This document shows positions 16,259-18,147 of a stretch of DNA of 18,147 nt, in pieces (the first letter of the stretch is position 1; each line of letters begins with the position of its first letter). A model generated the notes under the pieces. It ran no database searches. It was given only the letters and a program-made list of their open reading frames with translations, and was not told the DNA's origin. Both the position numbers and the translations under genes were made by a program. Source of the stretch: JBOGWY01 sp050694015 (GTDB lineage: Bacteria > Actinomycetota > CADDZG01 > WHSQ01); contig JBOGWY010000171.1 of assembly GCA_050694015.1 (NCBI GenBank), positions 1 through 18,147 on the forward strand. The letters are read 5' to 3'.

Positions 16259-16272
16259 TAGAACGTGTTCTA
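16259..16272. promoter_or_regulatory. 14-bp palindrome, KstR-like operator ahead of lipA
   Basis: TAGAACGTGTTCTA: perfect 6-base arms around a GT centre, 22 bases upstream of the lipA ATG in a non-coding gap. It fits the TNNAACNNGTTNNA consensus reported for the TetR-family regulator KstR of mycobacterial sterol catabolism, as I recall it. Binding by KstR or a relative is inference; other TetR proteins could use a similar site. Confidence 0.55.
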
Positions 16273-16281
16273 TGCCGGCGG

Positions 16282-16300
16282 ACCCGGCGATAAGCCGGGT
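16282..16300. other. GC hairpin between E1 beta and lipA
   Basis: ACCCGGC and GCCGGGT are perfect 7-base arms around a 5-base loop. On the minus strand it follows the E1 beta stop by about 21 bases but no T-run follows, so it is not a classical terminator. Part of one arm could alternatively pair with GCCGG at 16274-16278, giving two competing structures. Confidence 0.45.
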
Positions 16301-16321
16301 ACAAGCGCTCAAAACGCGGAT

Positions 16322-17305
16322 CTAGAACTCCGCCAGTTTGCGCATCTCTTGCTCGAGGACGTCGGCGTCGGGCAGGAACCAGTGTTCGAGGGTCGGGGAG
16401 TACGGCATGGCCGGCACGTGCGGGCCGCCGATGCGCACGATCGGAGCGTCCAGTTCGAACAACGCGTTCTCGGCGATCTGCGCGGCGACCTCGGCCCCCG
16501 CGCCGAGGAACTTGTTGTCCTCGTAGACGACCATGACCTTGTTCGTCTTCGAAACGGACTCGAGGACGGTCTCGATGTCGAGCGGGTAGATGCTGCGCAG
16601 GTCGATGATCTCGGCCTCGATCCCCTCGCCGGAGAGACGCTCCGCGGCCTCGACGGCATAGTGGTGGAGCAAGCCGTAGCTGACGACCGTGATGTCCGAA
16701 CCCTCGCGGCGCACCTCCGCCTTGCCGAACTCGATCTTGTAGCGCTCGTCGGGAACCTCGCCCTTGATGAGCCGGTACGTCTTCTTGTGCTCGAGGAAGA
16801 TGACGGGGTCCTCGTCCTCGATCGCCTGGATCAGCATCCCCTTCGCGTCGTACGGTGTCGACGGCACGACGACCTTGAGGCCCGGGACGTGCGCGTAGAA
16901 CGCCTCGACCGACTGCGAGTGGTAGAGCGCGCCGTGCACACCGCCGCCCCACGGGGCGCGGATCACCATCGGCACGTTGAAGTCACCGTTGCTGCGATAA
17001 CGGATACGCGCGGCCTCCTGGATGATCTGGTTGAAGCCCGGGAAGCTGAAGTCGGCGAACTGCATCTCGGCGACCGGTCGCATCCCGTCGAGTGCGAGAC
17101 CGATCGAGACACCGGCGATCAGATTCTCGTCGAGTGGCGTATCGATCACGCGGTCCTCCCCGAACTCGGCGAGGAATCCCATCGTGGCGCGGAAGACACC
17201 ACCGCGCGCGCCGACGTCCTCGCCGAGGACGATGACGCGGTCGTCGGCCTTCATCTCGTCCCACAGCGTGTCGTGGATCGTCTGAACCACATTCTTCTCG
17301 GTCAT
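16322..17305 (-). CDS. Branched-chain-type 2-oxoacid dehydrogenase E1, beta subunit
   Basis: 327 residues from the ATG at 17305, which shares one base with the E1 alpha stop (TGATG) and has GGAGG eight bases ahead; an in-frame GTG one codon earlier is an alternative. With E1 alpha it decarboxylates a 2-oxoacid and transfers the acyl group to lipoylated E2. The sequence runs GEDVGARGGVFRAT, DTPLDE, QFADF, YHSQS and PSTPYDAKG, a run that fits branched-chain 2-oxoacid dehydrogenase E1 beta better than pyruvate dehydrogenase. Substrate remains an inference. No E2 gene follows it here; E2/E3 may lie elsewhere. Confidence 0.9.
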   Translation of the reverse strand: MTEKNVVQTIHDTLWDEMKADDRVIVLGEDVGARGGVFRATMGFLAEFGEDRVIDTPLDENLIAGVSIGLALDGMRPVAEMQFADFSFPGFNQIIQEAARIRYRSNGDFNVPMVIRAPWGGGVHGALYHSQSVEAFYAHVPGLKVVVPSTPYDAKGMLIQAIEDEDPVIFLEHKKTYRLIKGEVPDERYKIEFGKAEVRREGSDITVVSYGLLHHYAVEAAERLSGEGIEAEIIDLRSIYPLDIETVLESVSKTNKVMVVYEDNKFLGAGAEVAAQIAENALFELDAPIVRIGGPHVPAMPYSPTLEHWFLPDADVLEQEMRKLAEF

Positions 17306-18147
17306 CACACGACCTCCAGGTCGCCGTAGACGTGCTGGGCCGCGGTCGCAGGGTCGGGGAGCTCGGCCGCGTCGGCTTCCTTCGCACCTTCGCTCACTTC
17401 TTGCTTCGTCTGCTCACGCATCTCCTCGATCTTCTTGTCGTCGAGGAACTCCATCGACTTCAGGTAGTTCTCGAAGCGCGGGATCGGGTCCTTGCGCTTC
17501 CACTCTTCGACCTCTTCCTTGCTGCGGTAGGTGCGGTCGTCGTCGTCCGAGGTATGCGAGTAATGCCGGTAGGTGCGGAGCTCGATCAGCGACGGGCCTT
17601 CGCTGGCGCGGGCACGATCGACCGCCCCTTTCGTCAACCGGTAGCTCTCGAGCACGTCGTTGCCGTCACCGTGGTGCCCGGGCATGTCGTAGCCGGGAGC
17701 GCGCTGGTAGACGCGGCCGGCGACCTGCTTGGATTCGTGCACCGAGATCGCGTACTGGTTGTTCTCGCAGACGAAGATCAACGGGAGCTTGTGGATCCCG
17801 GCGAGGTTCATCGCGCCGTGCCAGTCACCCTCCGACGTCCCACCCTCGCCGAACCAGGTACCGACGACGGCATCGGAGTTCTTGATCTTCTTCGACAGCG
17901 CGATCCCCGCGGCGTGCAGACATTGCGTGGCGATCGGCGAGGAGCCCGTGATGATGTTGCGGTCCTTCGCCCCCCAGTGCGCCGGCATCTGGCGACCGCC
18001 CGAAGAGGGGTCGTCCTTCTTGCCGAAGAGCCCGAGGAAGACATCTTTCGGTGTGAAGCCCGCGACGAGCACGAGGGCCATGTCGCGGTAGTAGGGGCAG
18101 AAGACGTCCTTGCCTTTCTCGAACGCCCACGCGCTACCTACCTGCGC
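17305..18147 (-). CDS. Branched-chain-type 2-oxoacid dehydrogenase E1, alpha subunit (5' end cut)
   Basis: 280 residues are visible; the frame is open to the right edge, so the N-terminus is missing. An internal ATG at 18081 is not the start, because the residues before it (QVGSAWAF, then PYYRD) are family sequence. Visible parts include PSSGGRQMPAHWG, the ThDP-binding GEGGTSEGDWH and the CENNQYAIS segment, followed by the HYSHTSDDDD phosphorylation-loop region. It binds ThDP together with E1 beta. The YYRDMALVLVAG and RNIITGSSP stretches match bacterial branched-chain E1 alpha rather than the classical pyruvate type. Confidence 0.9.
   Translation of the reverse strand, partial: AQVGSAWAFEKGKDVFCPYYRDMALVLVAGFTPKDVFLGLFGKKDDPSSGGRQMPAHWGAKDRNIITGSSPIATQCLHAAGIALSKKIKNSDAVVGTWFGEGGTSEGDWHGAMNLAGIHKLPLIFVCENNQYAISVHESKQVAGRVYQRAPGYDMPGHHGDGNDVLESYRLTKGAVDRARASEGPSLIELRTYRHYSHTSDDDDRTYRSKEEVEEWKRKDPIPRFENYLKSMEFLDDKKIEEMREQTKQEVSEGAKEADAAELPDPATAAQHVYGDLEVV

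Noticed and set aside
16259..16272. LexA (SOS) box at the lipA palindrome
   Set aside because: The Gram-positive LexA site needs GAAC and GTTC four bases apart; here they are two apart.
18136..18147. Third copy of the 38-bp repeat at the right edge
   Set aside because: CCTACCTGCGC matches copy 1, but it lies inside the E1 alpha coding frame in a conserved QVGSA stretch, and the rest of the repeat cannot be seen; likely chance.

Overview
The window is a GC-rich stretch of a bacterial chromosome in which every gene I can support lies on the minus strand, so genes are read from right to left. I see no rRNA, tRNA, CRISPR array, transposase or phage gene. High GC, frequent four-base stop/start overlaps, some GTG and TTG starts, a fused gamma-alpha KorA with KorB, a seven-iron ferredoxin next to an Rv0428c-type SH3-like domain, and a KstR-like palindrome all point to an actinomycete-type organism (Actinomycetota). 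I cannot name a genus. The density and the absence of mobile DNA suggest core or lightly accessory chromosome.

Layout in transcription order. (1) 18147-16322: E1 alpha (5' end cut by the window) and E1 beta of a branched-chain-type 2-oxoacid dehydrogenase. (2) An 85-bp gap with a GC hairpin and a perfect 14-bp palindrome, then lipA (lipoyl synthase), whose product supplies the cofactor such dehydrogenases need. (3) 15217-7476: a tightly packed cluster of a small lipoprotein, an ABC permease, a substrate-binding lipoprotein, an ABC ATPase, a second permease, a large GMC oxidoreductase with a fused helical N-terminus, a short-chain dehydrogenase and a second small lipoprotein. Most junctions are ATGA or TTGA overlaps, so it should be one transcript. 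The two small lipoproteins look like paralogues and bracket the cluster. (4) 7368-3542: a seven-iron ferredoxin, an SH3-like domain protein, korA, korB and a 92-residue acidic protein, forming a ferredoxin-linked 2-oxoacid oxidation module. (5) 3353-1650: a thiamine-diphosphate enzyme of the acetolactate synthase / 2-hydroxyacyl-CoA lyase superfamily, behind a 188-bp leader with two copies of a ~38-bp repeat. (6) 1534-1: a secreted probable copper protein, cut by the left edge.

Taken together, the window is rich in 2-oxoacid chemistry: a lipoate-dependent NAD-linked E1, a ferredoxin-linked KOR and a further ThDP enzyme. The middle holds an uptake-plus-oxidation cluster for an unknown substrate. 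Its probable logic is binding by a lipoprotein, import by a MalFGK-type transporter, and oxidation of an alcohol group by the GMC flavoenzyme and the SDR. The two paralogous lipoproteins and the KstR-like palindrome in front of lipA are the least explained parts and the best candidates for something undescribed. No gap exceeds 300 bases. The gaps over 80 bases are 1535-1649, 3354-3541, 6761-6862, 7369-7475 and 16237-16321.
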